From: Quillaja saponaria
Taxonomy: Eukaryota > Streptophyta > Magnoliopsida > Fabales > Quillajaceae
Direction: 5' to 3'
NCBI GenBank assembly: GCA_029379385.1
Contig: CM055617.1
Span: forward strand, 16,252,679 to 16,316,678
DNA length: 64,000 nucleotides
In this document: piece after piece, positions 22,870 to 35,232 of the stretch
Position numbering within the stretch: position 1 is the first letter of the stretch
Layout of the letters: every line of letters begins with the position of its first letter
The notes under the pieces: model-generated
Databases searched by the model: none
What the model was told of the DNA's origin: nothing
The model's input: the letters and a program-made list of their open reading frames with translations, nothing else
Made by a program: the position numbers and the translations under genes

Positions 22870-25800
22870 TGTTACACTCTTCGTGGAGGCATGACTGGTC
22901 AGAGGAATGGATAATCAAACCTCTGTAACCCTAACTTACTTTATCATAATTGAACACATAACATTTACAGAAAATTTCGATAGAAATTCCTTATAAGGTA
23001 GAAGAACATGCCCAAAAATGCATACACATAGGCTTTTTTTTTTTTTTTTTTACACAATAACAAAGACAATGAGGAGCTCCACTCCATCCACATAAAAAAT
23101 CAATTAAACACAAAGTCCCACAACTCAAACTTCATAAACCAAGCCATAAAGTGACTTGCAAACTCTTCATCTCATGACTTCAAGTAGATGATCCGGAAAA
23201 AATACCTTGCAGTCAATTTCTCGGCAAGTTCTTTATCGGTCATTGACGATCACAGAGATCCTGTTACTAAAAAAAAAATTAACAACTGAAGAGTGGTGAG
23301 TCCCACTGACTAATTGAGTAGAAAATCATACCCAAAAGATACTAGCATCAATCACAACACAAAGAACACATATTAATTAGTTAATTTCATGTAATCACAT
23401 TCATGGCTTGATTCAACGGTACACGTATGTACTTTTAACCATCACAAAATCACACTTCATATGATTCATAAGATAGACAAAGCATAAAACATACTCAATT
23501 TTCATAATAAGAACACTCAAAACATACAAAGGGCCAACTGAGTAACCCAGCCCCACACAACAAATATCTCTCCCCCCCTCCCTTCCACTGGGTATTTATG
23601 AGCTCACACAACAAGTTATTCTCTGTATACAATCCATCCCACTGGGGCTGAGCACTTAATTCTTTTAAAACAGTTATCAGAATCAGAATATCTCAAAATA
23701 TCCTAGGTGCACCTGGATTTCAATTTCGGAAAAAAATTCATTTAGTTGGCCCTTCTCAACCACAACCAATTTCAAACTTCAAACTTCAAACATCATTCAA
23801 ATAACTCAAATTAAGCATTATACATACTTATACTCTATAATAACACACTTATTCAAATACATATAATAATCTAGCAACCAAAGAACACGTAATCTACTCA
23901 CCAAATACTGATATTCATCGGTACTCCCTCTTGCATTTCCTCACGTCATTGGCTCATCCACAAGTTCTGGAGCTACAATTAAATTTTCCAAGTATTACTT
24001 AGTTTGTCCATTTTATAGGTTATTAACTTTTAATTATGAAAATCTATAGCTTCTAAGTTTTCTACATATATAATTAAAGTTAACTCTTTTTAGCCATTTT
24101 CATAACCAAGCACAGCTAAAAGAGGTCCAATACATGGACACAGGTAGCAGTGATCTATGTTTTTGTGAATACTTATTAAATATACAAGTGTTTTGATTTT
24201 TTCTTCAAAAAGACTGTTTCATTCTTTCATTAGAAAACATTTTCCTCTTAGACGACAAGGATGTGGGTGAAATTTAAGAAAAGAAGGCCTTAACCTTATT
24301 CAGCCTTCTGTTGTCTCCTCTATGTTTGGGCAAGTAAGCCCAAAACAGAAAGCAATTAAAAAGCTATTTTGTAAACTCGACTCCTCATTGAAAGCCTCAA
24401 GTAATCCATTCTCCAAATGTTCAATCTCAAACCCAATTCACTTTAATCCTATATACATAAGGCCTACATACCCAAAATGGAAGTCAAACAAACTCTAAAT
24501 TGTTTCTGTAATCTAACCTAAAATACAGTCCATATCAAAAGCTTTTTAACCCCACCACGATTGGATGATACAACTTATGAAGAGGAAAGCAAGGAAATAA
24601 ATATGCTGAAAAGAAAAGTTCTTTCAACCTATGACACCTTGGAAAGTGAAATACGTTGAGAACATTTAGAAGAATATGTTCCTCACACTACTCAATATTC
24701 AATTTAAAAATAATTAGTCATTCGATTTCAAGGAGGACATTGTTTAGATGCTCTTACAGCCATACCAGACATGGCTTTCTTATTCTAACATTAAGGAGTT
24801 CATTACTTAACTAAAACACCATCTTTGTGAAAATGACAACATGAATCCTAGATTGAAACTACTAGGGCTGACAATGAGATTTCTATTTATACATAAAAAA
24901 TGACTTATTCTTAACCAGTTTGTAGATAAGTTTTAAACAAGTATTGAAATAAAAGAATATTAACTAGTTGTTTCTCAATTGCATTTTCATTCTAGGAAAT
25001 TAAACTATTGAAAATACACAATTTTTTTCTACTATTTCTATGAACTTCTAAAAACAATTTTTGGAATCTCTACTAGAATGGTCATTGATCATTCTTCGTT
25101 CTTTTCTAATACCACACAAAAGAAACATAACACAATATTTACCTTGATTCAGAAGAAAAACTAAGAACGCACTTCCAAAGCAAAATAACATAAGAGAAAA
25201 TTGGTGTGAAGCCATAAGAAAGATATTTCTAGAAGTGTAGAGATAGTAACTTTTCAATTTCCACAAATTCCCAGTTTTTTATATGTAAATAAATCGAACA
25301 ATGGCCAATGAATAACAATCAATGTGGTGGATAGTTCACACTATACTTTTTACTTCTATAAGCAGTCAACGTAAGAACGAACAGCTCTCGAAATGAAACA
25401 GCCTCAAGAATGTTCAACTACAATCCAATGCAGTGCCACCAAGATCCTTCTAAAATTTTAAGTCCAAGTTGTAGTGTCTATTCACCATCACCACTAAAAG
25501 AAAACCAAACAATACAGATAAGTTTATCTTCGTGCATAGTATGCTAGAAGTTACAAAAATTCTTGGGTCCCAAAGCACATCTCATAGCAGTGACTCTAAA
25601 ATTAGTAAGAATTTGAGCTCTGAGCTTAAGTACCTTAGCTAAAAGGGGAGTGAGAAAAAGTACCAATAGGAAATTGATTTTGGAGAGACTATAAGAACAA
25701 GTATGTAGCACTAGAAGAGTGTTCCTTCGAACTCTGAACCTCCTCACTTGTTGCCTTTCTACTTTCATAGTTTCATTCCCTAACTCGTTGTTCAACCTCT

Positions 25801-26181
25801 TTCTCTCGTTTTCGTTTCAACAACAATTAGGCAAGTGGGAGTAGAAGACCACCACGGCACCATTTTATTTACTACTTTACTGCTCTTTCCTTGCTTCACT
25901 AGCAAAATTTCAATCAAGAAGCTCACACCACTAAGGAGAGGAAGCCACACACGACAAAGGAGAAAGAAAATGATCTTTCCCTCTCGGTTGCCACAAGGAA
26001 AAACAAGAGAAGTCTAGAACAAGAAGCAAGGCGGTCGAGAAGATAAAAAAAAATTAAGGGAAGTCGGTTCAAGAAAGAAGGAAGTAGGAAAGGAAATAAA
26101 AGGTAAAGAAAATAAAACAAAACTTTAAAAAGTAGAGTCAAAGTCAAATTATGAGTTTGTGGGGGTGTTTAATCCTCTCTT

Positions 26182-26214
<33 letters not shown>

Positions 26215-26341
26215 CAATTTTTCTTCCACTTTACTTTAATTGATTCACACTTTTATTTAATATACTAAAATATTTGTTATTTTATAACTAAAATTTACAT
26301 ATTATGTCTAAAGCTTGACTTTACTATATTGGGTTATGACA
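22870..26341 (-). repeat. Solo LTR of the same gypsy family, copy 2
   Basis: 3472 bases from TGTTACACTC to GGTTATGACA. It has the same block order as copies 1 and 3, for example GTGGAGGCATGACTGGTC near the start and TCCTAGGTGCACCTGG near 23700. The right end carries a CT/AT microsatellite. Flanking bases (CCCTT and CCTCC) do not form a clear duplication, so an end may be eroded. Minus-strand open frames around 25050-26150 lie in this LTR and are not genes. Confidence 0.75.
26176..26215. repeat. (CT)n(AT)n compound microsatellite
   Basis: A CT run passes directly into an AT run near the start (minus-strand sense) of LTR copy 2. Confidence 0.9.
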
Positions 26342-26484
26342 CCTCCGAAGGTAGTCGTACATAGTTCTTAATTGTTGTACAAGAAGGCGCCATGAAAGAG
26401 CCGTCTATGGTTAAATGCCTAATGGCAAATGAAGCAACTGTAGTTAATGCCTTTGTGGCTTAGATCACTGGTATTGATTGCTTG
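26342..26484 (-). other. Interior piece of the TRIM-like element
   Basis: 143 bases of unique, less AT-rich sequence between LTR copies 2 and 3. The last five bases (GCTTG) resemble ACTTG at 31617-31621, which marks the target site of the third insertion. No domain is recognised. Confidence 0.55.
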
Positions 26485-29400
26485 TGTCATACCCTTTGCA
26501 GAGGCATGACTAGCTGGAGGAATGGTAACCAAGACTCAAATAAAGAAACGACTATGCCTCTTAACCAACTAATGAATAAAACTTAGACTTTATAAATGCA
26601 AAAGTTAACATAAAAAAAAAATTAAAAAAAATTGTTGACTGAAACCAATCACAACTTACTAAAAATTTTGGCAGAGGTTCCTTGCAATATGAAACATACC
26701 TTAAAATACAAACCTATAAACTCCTGTTCCTACACAACAACAACACAGAGACAATAAGGAGCTCTGTTCCATTTACATCGTCAACAAGACAAATACTAGA
26801 ATATTACATCATACAAAATTTGACACCCACAGTTTTAATGTGACTGCAAACTTTAATCATTGACTTCAAGTATGAGATTTTGGAAAATACATTGTCGTAC
26901 TCTGTTGGCAGGTCTCAAGCTTGGCGATGCCCTATACTGCACCCTTGTCACTAAAAAAATTCCACGAGAAGGATGAGTCCTATGGACTCCATGAGTGAAA
27001 AATCGTACCCAAATGGTACTAGCATCACTCAATACAAGCATCACATGACAATGTTCATGTCTATATTCAAAATTATGCGTACACGTTGGCATTCGCCATA
27101 AGTTCATAACTTACATCATTCATGGGCTCACATATTAATCAAAACAATTATAACATACAAAGCAAACAAAGGGCCAACTAGTAACTCAGTCCCGCACAAC
27201 AGTTTCACTCCCTACTGGGCATTCACACACCCACACAACATTAATCTCCTTACATAATCCATCCCACCGGGGTTGAGCACTCACATAAAAGAAAGTTGTT
27301 TATCATAATCAAAACATTTAGGAATTTCAAATCATAATCTCCTAGGTGCACCTGGATTTTTAATTTCAAAGATAAAAACCATTTTTCATAACAAAAAAAT
27401 CTCACTTTATTTGCCCTTATCAACCACAACCTAATATCAAACAAACATAATTCAAATAAATCACTGAGATACTGTATTTACTCATTTTTCATATATCACG
27501 TATATTCAAATGCACATATAATTACATATAATAATCTAGCCCTTAAAGGCATCAATTAACCACTCACCTTAAATAATTTCCTTATTCACTTACGCTGACG
27601 TTCACCTCATCAGGTCCACATTAGGATCCGGAACTGAAATGCATATTTCCAAATAGTGCTTAGTTCATAAGTGTTATCGCTATAATCTTTAATTACTAAG
27701 CTTATATATCAATTTATATAAGTTTCTTTATGAAAATTTCCTAAGAAGCTGTTACATGTCTAGTGGTACAAATTGGATTTTATGTGATAAGGTTGATCAT
27801 GAGGAGACATTTTTAGGTATCTTGACAATGCATAGGGTGGAAAAGAACTATTAGAAAAGATAGAAAACGCTAATGAGTTATAAACGCTAAAGCTGTCCAA
27901 ACTTGGGATTTGGACCAGTGGTCACTTTAACGGTCATGTCTTCCTCTAGGAAATTCCAAATCCAATTCCATAAAATTTATGAAATACTAGACACATGTAG
28001 CTTTATAACGGTATATCGATTGAAATTTTTAGATTTGTATATCAATACAATTTATTCTTTGAAGTTGCATCAAATTATGGAAAATGCAAGATTTTGGCAG
28101 CTCTGACCTTACCTTAGTTATTTGAACCTAACTTTCTCTAAGAAAAAGGAAATCCAATTCTGTTTATTGGATTTGTTAATAGAAAATTATATCTTTCTAG
28201 CTAAGTATAATATGTATTATTTAGAGGTGTATAATAATACAGTTAATTATTTGAAGTTTACTCTTTGTAGGTATATCACAACCTCTTTGGGATTAGTCCT
28301 TTTAATAGACTACTTTAAATTCTTGAAATCCCTATTACCAATAATTTCCATATTAACTTTACTCATATATTTTTCTCATACACTAATTATTGAGTTCCAT
28401 ATTAACCTAATCAATTATCTATATCTTTCAATCAACTATTTACTTAATGGAATTTATAAACTGAATTTCTAAACCTACACTAAACTTAAGGTTCTTTTAA
28501 TTCTTTTATTGAATATCTCATGACTAGCTCAATTTAATCAATTACTCAAATTCTATAACTTAACATTGACCTAATTAATTTCATGTTTCCTAATTAGTTT
28601 CTAACAATTGAAACCTACATGAATTAATTTCTAAACATATATATATATATGTTCATACCATCATCAATACTTTGTACAATTTGTTAGTTTCTAGTGTTTA
28701 TATTGTATGTACTAAACTTCCACTTAATATAGTTAATTTCGGTGTCTTCTAATTATCTATTTAAATGAACTTTGTATTGGTTAGATTTCAAATATTTAGT
28801 TATTAAACTTAATTACTTCGTTTAGCTTAACTTCACACTTGAATTACATAATCCTTAACTAACTTGTTTGTCCTCTAAAATCCATGTATATATATATATA
28901 TATATCTATACAAATTGATTAATACAATTCCTATACATACTTGATTAGTCTAACTAAATTATTTCACGTTTCTACTCAAACATAAGTACTTCTCTAGCTA
29001 GAATTTAATAACACTTAAATCAACATCACTAATTTAACCAAATCCATTTTTAAGGCCACAAAATTTTCTATATATACCTTTTGCTTCCTTAATATCATAA
29101 CACTCAAGTAGCCCTCCAAGAAACAAGTTTAAAGTCTCAAACTTAAATGAAATCTAAACTTTCTCAGGTCTCATAGCATACACGACAGTGCACCTACTGC
29201 CTTAGTTAATTGCATCCTGAAATAATAGAAAAACTTTGCCAAGAAAATGATTGGCAAACTAAGGAAAAACAAAAGGACTACTGAACCCTCCCTCACTGCT
29301 GGACTTGACTGAAACAAGGCATGGCAGCTTCCTTCACCTTAGTTGCTGCCATGTTCATCTATGCTTCACATACACATACATTGTCATATAGCAAACCAGG

Positions 29401-30150
29401 AATTTTTTTTATTTTTTATTTTAACTCATGGCAACAAGGTGTCCAGCCTTAATTGAAATTCTTGACTCACAACAGAGCACCTACATCCTAAGAGTTACTA
29501 CCCACCCACGGTAGTAAGAGAAGAATCAACTGGGACACAAAGGGAGAGTAGGAGGACAGGTCTTTACCTATCCTTGGTCACCACCACACTTCAATTACCA
29601 TCCACTACACAATTGGCATCAAGAAAGGGGAAAGAAAACAGAAGGAGACTCGGCCATGGCAACTTCAAGCAGAGCAGAAACCTTGTAAGGTTTAAACCTA
29701 GCCAACTTAGGTGCAAGAGGGCTCAAATAGCCAGCTGAAATTTGGAAGCACCATAACCCAGGACAAAGAAAAGGAAGCTGGAAGAATCAAGAACAGGGGA
29801 GAGGAAGGCAAAAATTTGGATTGAAATAAAAAGGCAAGGAGAAAAAGGCGGTGGGGAAAAGAAAAAGTGAAATAGGAAAAATAAAATATCTAAAATGGTC
29901 AAAGTATAAAAAAATATGTGGTGCAAATTAAATCTTAACATATACATGTGTCACTTATTCAACAAATTAAATTTTGTTGGTCTAAATTTTTGTGTACTAT
30001 AAAATATTAATTTATACAAAAAAATTTTAAAACATATGCTAAGTTATCAGATTATAATAAGTTCCTATATATTGTTATTTAATTAATTTGTTTATGTATT
30101 TATTATTTTATGACTAGACTTTTCTATATCGAGTTTTGAGAGTCATAACA
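26485..30150 (-). repeat. 3' LTR of gypsy copy 3
   Basis: 3666 bases from TGTCATACCC to GAGTCATAACA. It is attached on its right to a purine tract, which orients the whole family on the minus strand. The 5' part (in minus sense) is duplicated at 31165-31619, beginning CAGCTGAAATTTGGAAGCACC. Confidence 0.82.
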
Positions 30151-30170
30151 ACTCTCCCCCTTAAAAAATA
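30151..30170 (-). promoter_or_regulatory. Polypurine tract of gypsy copy 3
   Basis: On the minus strand TTTTTTAAGGGGGAGAGT directly precedes TGTTATGAC. It lies downstream of TTCGGGACC, the usual arrangement at the 3' end of plant Ty3/gypsy elements. Confidence 0.85.
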
Positions 30171-31164
30171 TTGGTCCCGAATTTCAATAACAACGGATAC
30201 GGATGAATTATTTAGCCTAAATCGGATGTAGCCATTTCTGTTTCAATGTAACTTCAACTTTCCACATGGTTTTCTTGTTTCTTATAATACTACCAAAAAA
30301 ATTTCTTCACAAGAAATTTGCGTACTTGTTCCTTGGTTTTCATAAAAATTTAGTCGAAGTTTATAGACTTGTCTCCTTATAGATGTCATTGATTACCTTT
30401 CACCCATTGAGTTCAATATTGGATATACACCGAATAAATTACATGTAGTTTTAATTCAATTCCTTTGAAAATGACATTAGGCTCTTAAAACTACTCCTCT
30501 ATAAATTAAACACCTAAACCTCAATCCATATCCAAAATCATATCATATTCTTTATCAAAAACTCAAATTGGTAAATTAAATTAGATAATTACATAAATTA
30601 GCTTCTATTTTCTTTAAATTTAAATTTCATAAATAAAAACAAAAAAATTCAACAGGATATATCAATTTCCGATTAAGAAGTTCTATAAATTTCAAGCTTA
30701 ACTTTTTATCCCATAATACAACACATCCACTACACCCAATACATTTCAAAAAAATTATACTTGAAGGATTTAACACCAAGCTTATTTTTATTTTATTTAG
30801 TTATTTGTTTGAAACTATTCAAAAATACTAAGAAATTAGCAAAACCTTACAAAAATTCAAAAATTATAACTAAGAACTTATTATGTACGAAATTTACATG
30901 CCTAAGAAGATCGAAACTTATTCAGGGGTTTCACTTAAACTTATGTTTTGGAAGAAGAAAAAAATAAATGATTCTTTGATATTTTATAAAAGTTTCTCTA
31001 GTCAAAAGTTCCAAGGAGATGAACTTAGAAATACTAATTTAAAAGTCTTATGTTCAAATGAAATCAAAGAAAAGAAAAAGTAAAAACATAAAGAGTATCA
31101 TGTATAACCTAAAAGGATTTATTTTATTATTGTCATTAAAATAACTATTTTCTCTAGTTAACAA

Positions 31165-31619
31165 TAACCCAGCTGAAATTTGGAAGCACCATAACCTAAC
31201 AAAAAGAAAAGGAAGCTAGAAGAATCAAGAGCAGGGGAGAGGAAGGCAAAAATTCGGGCTTAAATAGAAAGGCAAGGAGACAAAGGCGGTGGGGAAAAGG
31301 AAAAAAAAGAAAAAGAAATCAAGGATAAAAGAAAAAGTGAAATAGGAAAAATAAAGTATCTAAAATGGTCAAAGTATAAAAAATGTGTGGTGCAAATTAA
31401 ATCTTAACATATACATGTGTTACTAATTCAATCAATTAAATTTTGTTAGTCCATATTTTTGTGTACTATCAAAAATTAAATTATACAAAAAAAATTTAAA
31501 ACATATACTAATTTATCGGATTATAACAAGTTCCCGTATTTTATTATTTAATTAATTTGTTTACGTATTTATTATTTTATAACTAGACTTTTCTATATTG
31601 AGTTTTGTGGGTCATAACT
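31165..31619 (-). repeat. Truncated 5' LTR of gypsy copy 3
   Basis: Near-identical in layout to about 29735-30150: the same CAGCTGAAATTTGGAAGCACC start, the same AGGCAAGGAGA-AAAGGCGGTGGGG run and the same GAGTTTTG-GTCATAAC end. The remaining three kilobases of this LTR are gone. Confidence 0.85.
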
Positions 31620-31635
31620 TGCAGCTTCAAAACTT

Positions 31636-31643
31636 TGATACCA
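31636..31643 (-). promoter_or_regulatory. Primer binding site of the TRIM-like element
   Basis: TGATACCA on the plus strand is the complement of TGGTATCA, the tRNA-Met primer match. It lies at the inner edge of the right LTR, and the minus strand continues AAG. Confidence 0.7.
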
Positions 31644-31946
31644 TATTAGATTTTAGAATATAAAATAGCAATAGAGAGAAGTCGAGATATATGTGGTTTA
31701 GCTATAAGACCTAATCTATGGGAGAAAATACAATATTAATTATTTCATGGATTATAAACACTCAGCTCATACGCTCAACTCAACCAATACAATACTATGC
31801 TTCCTATTTATTGAAAGATAGATAATAATGAATTATGAGATAATTATAATATTAAATAATTATGATAATTTTTTAGTTACTATAATAGGATTATGATAAT
31901 ACATATTATTTTAAACTCAAATCTTTATCTTTATTCATATCTCACA
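31644..31946 (-). repeat. 5' LTR of the TRIM-like element
   Basis: Counterpart of 18575-18887. On the minus strand it begins TGTGAGATATG and ends AAAATCTAATA directly before the primer site. It has diverged from its partner by many substitutions and small gaps. Confidence 0.75.
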
Positions 31947-32091
31947 ATGCAACTAAGTAAGATGATATATAATTTGTGTTAAAATCACAAATATAATTTA
32001 TGAAGTCTAACATTATTGTTATTATTTTTTTTTCAAGTTTTATTGTGACGGACTTACAGTTGTATATTTGAGGTGCTTGGTTGTCAAAGAG

Positions 32092-32118
32092 AAAAAAAAA
32101 AAAAAAAAAAAAAAAAAA
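32092..32118 (+). repeat. A27 homopolymer
   Basis: An uninterrupted run of 27 A bases just outside the TRIM-like element. Confidence 0.9.
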
Positions 32119-32958
32119 CTTGTGAAATCAGTAATAATTCCTGAGTTTGTCTAATTAAATGTGCAATTGTAACGGGATCCAAATTTGGAGAAAAACACCT
32201 AATTTAGAAAAAAAAAAATATAGAACATTAATTTAAAATTGACTACTTTAAATAGACTAATTTTTTTACTTTGTGAGTAAGTCTAGCCCAAAATATCATT
32301 AGACCCAAACATGGCCTTTATTTTGACTGCTTAACTTCGTGTGTTGAAGACATGAAGTTAAGCAGATGGCAACCAAAAGTCTCTCTACCTGACAATAACT
32401 TCTTGTTAAATTTTTTATTGGGATTTATTACCATTCAAATAAAGTTTTTGTTAACATAAAAAATATATATATATGAAAGAGAGAAAAGGAAAATGTAATA
32501 CTCAATAAAAGTCTCGATAGTTGAGAAACAATTGTATTCATTTCATGGAGTTGCAATTAAGTAAAAATATTCAGTTTACTTAAAGTTAATTATATATATA
32601 TATATATATGAAACTATTACTTTTAAATTTTAAGAATAAGATTATAGAATAACATTTTAACTTGAAGCTTGATATTAATCAATATTAATACTAATTTATC
32701 AAAAATTAATTAATTAATTCTTTTAAAAAAAAAAAAAAGAGAGGGCAGTTTGGTTATATGCCAACCTTCATAACGGGGGCAGTTGAATGTTCATCAACTC
32801 CCAAATCATGCAAGACGCATTTGAATACTCATAAATCCTGGACTACGGGTCCCTAACTTAAATATTTGTAATATTAATTAATTACTCATATTTTTTATCA
32901 TTTAATTGTGCAATCATTCATATATAGCATGCATTTGAATAAACTAAAAATATTAAGT

Positions 32959-32978
32959 ATATATATATATATATATAT
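32959..32978. repeat. (AT)n microsatellite
   Basis: A simple AT repeat in intergenic DNA. Confidence 0.9.
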
Positions 32979-33484
32979 GCAAGTCCAAAACATATGCAAC
33001 TCAATTAAGATCACAATACGACTTGGCCCACTTTGTATGTAAGTCTTGGATTAATTATTCCTTCTAAATGTGGTTTTTACACCATGCAATCTACTTAAAT
33101 TTCAAACTTCCCCTATCCATAATTCCATGTAGCACATTTGACTCATGCACCAAAATTTGCACGCTGTAAGAGGGTCTTGTGCCAATGAAAGAGAAAGAAA
33201 AAGAGAAACAAGAGGAAGTGTCACTCAAAGTTTGATAGGACGTACAGTACAAGCCAGCACTAGAACCATTCACTCACATAGTCACCACCTGCTTCGACTA
33301 GGTAACTCTCCCTCTCTCCTGGTGAACAAACTCCCAGAAAGGCACAAGTATTTATTCTATTTAATAGACCTAACCCATTTACTCGACAATATTTATTGCT
33401 TTTAATCCTCCACCCCAACTTACCTTTGAAAAAAGTTCATCCGTTTTTCCCCCAATGCTATGTGCAACTCTAAGTGATAACTTT

Positions 33485-33511
33485 CACTTCGTGACTTGAA
33501 GTCACGAAGTG
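33485..33511. repeat. 27-nt palindrome with 13-bp perfect arms
   Basis: CACTTCGTGACTT, one central G, then AAGTCACGAAGTG. The arms are exact reverse complements, far longer than expected by chance, and GC content is above that of the surroundings. It could form a cruciform or bind a dimeric protein. No transposon end or gene is seen next to it. Confidence 0.9.
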
Positions 33512-34606
33512 TGGCAGCCATTCATGATTGAAGTCTGAGGTGTGCTGATTAAGCTGCTCTCGTGGACTTGTGATGTGTCATATTTCATGGGTTAAACTCA
33601 CAAAATATAAATTTAGCCCATTTCTTATGAGTTTTAAAGCTGATCCATTTTTAGAATAAGTTTCAAAATCTAAGTCTATTTAGAAGAAAAAAAAAATCTA
33701 AAAAACTAATATGTACATCCATTTTACACGACTATAGCACAGTGCCATAAATATAATTATAATATAATATTAAGTTTGAGTACAGATTACCATTGCTTTT
33801 AGGAAAGTGGGCGGGAAGGCGTGTAAATTACAAATGCTCAATTTCTAGAGATTGACACTAATTGTTGTTTCCCTAACTATCATCTCTTAGCTAACATTTC
33901 ATGATTTGCGTAAAGGAAAATTTTATTTAGAGGGAAAGACTAGACTTAACTTCCACGGGGACTTCCCTTGTCTATTTTAAATTCTAGTAAATGATGAGAG
34001 TTGAGATAGGTTAACAGTCAATGCAAAACTGAATTTTACCAAATAGAGGTGATAAAGGAATTAAAACCAAAAATTACATGTGGAGGAATTCTTGACAATA
34101 ATAAAAGGCTAGAGAAGAAGGCCCAGTCCATTTCTAAAGGAGAGGATGATGATGGAGAGTGTATTTTTTTTTTATTTTTTTTTTCCAAAAAACTAGATAA
34201 GAGGGTTGGGTCTCGAACAACAAGTTAAGTAGAGGATTTAGTAAATTTGACAGAGCCTTCTGTACAAAATAATGAATAACAAGTCAATTTTTATAAATTT
34301 TATCGTAATTGTAAATAAAAAATATTTATATACAAAAACTTATATACATAAATATGAAAAAGAGATTAAAAAGATAATTCTTTAGAGATTGGATTAGATG
34401 TTTAGAAATTGAAAAAAGTCATAATTGTATGATTGATATGTCACTAAAAATGATGCAATTGATCAATGATAATGGAAAAAGAAAATGATGAATATGATAA
34501 TCAAACCGAAACACCTCATACAAAAGTGGTTGTAAAGAAGTACAACAATGATATTAAGTACTGATTCTGGGCTATATGTACAAATAACAAAATATCATAA
34601 AAGTTT

Positions 34607-34825
34607 TTATGTAGTTTTTTCACCTGTCAAAAAAATGTGTGGGCAATCATAAACAGAGGAAAATAATTGTAAACCAATCAATGCCAGAAGAAGAAGCGTG
34701 GCAAGAAGTGTGCAAATCCTCCAAGAAGAATACACATACTTCTTCATAAGTCTATACCTCTTAACCTTTTGAGTACCATTATAGTACTTGTTAACCTTCG
34801 CAATAGTCTTATCCAAATTTGGAGT
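34607..34825 (-). pseudogene. DUF247 (UPF0481-like) gene, C-terminal fragment
   Basis: The last 73 codons of a DUF247 protein: TPNLDKTIAKVNKYYNG, a basic segment, a hydrophobic helix (LLATLLLLALIGLQLF) and the SVYDCPHIF ending. The conserved near-C-terminal membrane helix is a family hallmark. The text starts exactly at the edge of the LTR element (34826). The N-terminal half of the same gene lies beyond it at 44260-44821. Between the two halves about 250 residues of a normal 420-500 residue protein are missing. DUF247 proteins are plant-specific and membrane-anchored; most are uncharacterised, though some act in grass self-incompatibility. Confidence 0.85.
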
Positions 34826-35207
34826 TGTTAATGTCAAGTTAATCTACACGGGTTACTGGAATGGACGGTCTTGAAGTAGTCTTTTGGTTAACGTGTTTCA
34901 ACGGTGTCCTAGGAGACCTGGCAACTTCGTGTCCTACAAAATAGAAGACGAGAGCCAAGTCCGGGGTAAACTCCCTAAATCCTCCGACGAGTAAGTCATA
35001 AAGGGAAGAGTTGAATAAATGGTATGAGGGGAGATAACTTAAACTTATCACCTTCTTTTTCTCTCTTACCCTTCTCTGAGGAACATGACATGTATATATA
35101 GAGTAGAAGAGCACCAGCACAGGCTACCTGAACTGTTCAAGCTACCAAGTATAAGGGTAACCGCCACGTGGCATGCTCTCAATGGATGTCATTATACTAT
35201 ATTAACA
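34826..35207 (-). repeat. 3' LTR of the Tat element
   Basis: From TGTTAATGTCAAG to ATATTAACA, with inverted TGTTAA/TTAACA tips. It shares GGTTACTGGAATGGACGGTC and ATGACATGTATATATAGAG with the other LTR; the latter contains a TATATATAG box. It is 64 bases longer than its partner because a stretch near 34935-35010 is missing from the other. Confidence 0.88.
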
Positions 35208-35232
35208 CTAGTCCCCCAAAAAAAGGGCCCGA
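35208..35232 (-). promoter_or_regulatory. Polypurine tract of the Tat element
   Basis: On the minus strand CCCTTTTTTTGGGGGACTAG sits directly before the TGTTAATATAG start of the LTR. Confidence 0.7.

Larger units (their letters stand above)
26485..31619 (-). mobile_element. Internally deleted long-LTR gypsy element, copy 3
   Basis: A minus-strand element that keeps its 3' LTR (26485-30150), purine tract (30151-30170), about 1 kb of interior, and only the first 450 bases of its 5' LTR (31165-31619). The interior close to the purine tract shows a weak chromodomain-like trace on the minus strand (NHVESEVTLKQK-like near 30230-30290), suggesting a chromovirus. GCTTG before the element and ACTTG at 31617-31621 are likely target duplications, with a few terminal LTR bases lost on the right. 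Confidence 0.7.
18575..31946 (-). mobile_element. Small copia-type (TRIM-like) element opened by nested LTR insertions
   Basis: Two related terminal repeats of about 300 bp lie at 18575-18887 and 31644-31946. The primer site (TGGTATCAAAG on the minus strand) is directly inside the right one, and the polypurine tract (CTTGGGGGAGCA) directly inside the left one. This is the correct layout for a single minus-strand element. After removing the three gypsy insertions, only about 400 bases of interior remain, in four pieces (18888-18941, 22674-22869, 26342-26484, 31617-31643). No copia protein domain is recognised in them. That size is typical of a terminal-repeat retrotransposon in miniature, but an internally deleted copia element is the alternative. 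No target duplication is evident at the outer ends. Confidence 0.68.
31947..34606. other. Intergenic AT-rich DNA
   Basis: No gene is supported. It contains a 27-base A run (32092-32118), several AT microsatellites and a perfect-arm palindrome at 33485-33511. Two overlapping short open frames on opposite strands near 33091-33405 show no homology I recognise. Confidence 0.55.

Noticed and set aside
25048..26147. Minus-strand hydrophobic and basic open frames
   Set aside because: They lie inside LTR copy 2, are not conserved in copies 1 and 3, and show no domain.
22865..26346. Target duplication around LTR copy 2
   Set aside because: CCCTT and CCTCC agree at only two positions, so no duplication is claimed.
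18942..30150. The three long LTRs as one tandem array made by unequal crossing-over
   Set aside because: Non-repetitive, mutually different spacers separate them, and copy 1 has its own target duplication, so they are independent insertions.
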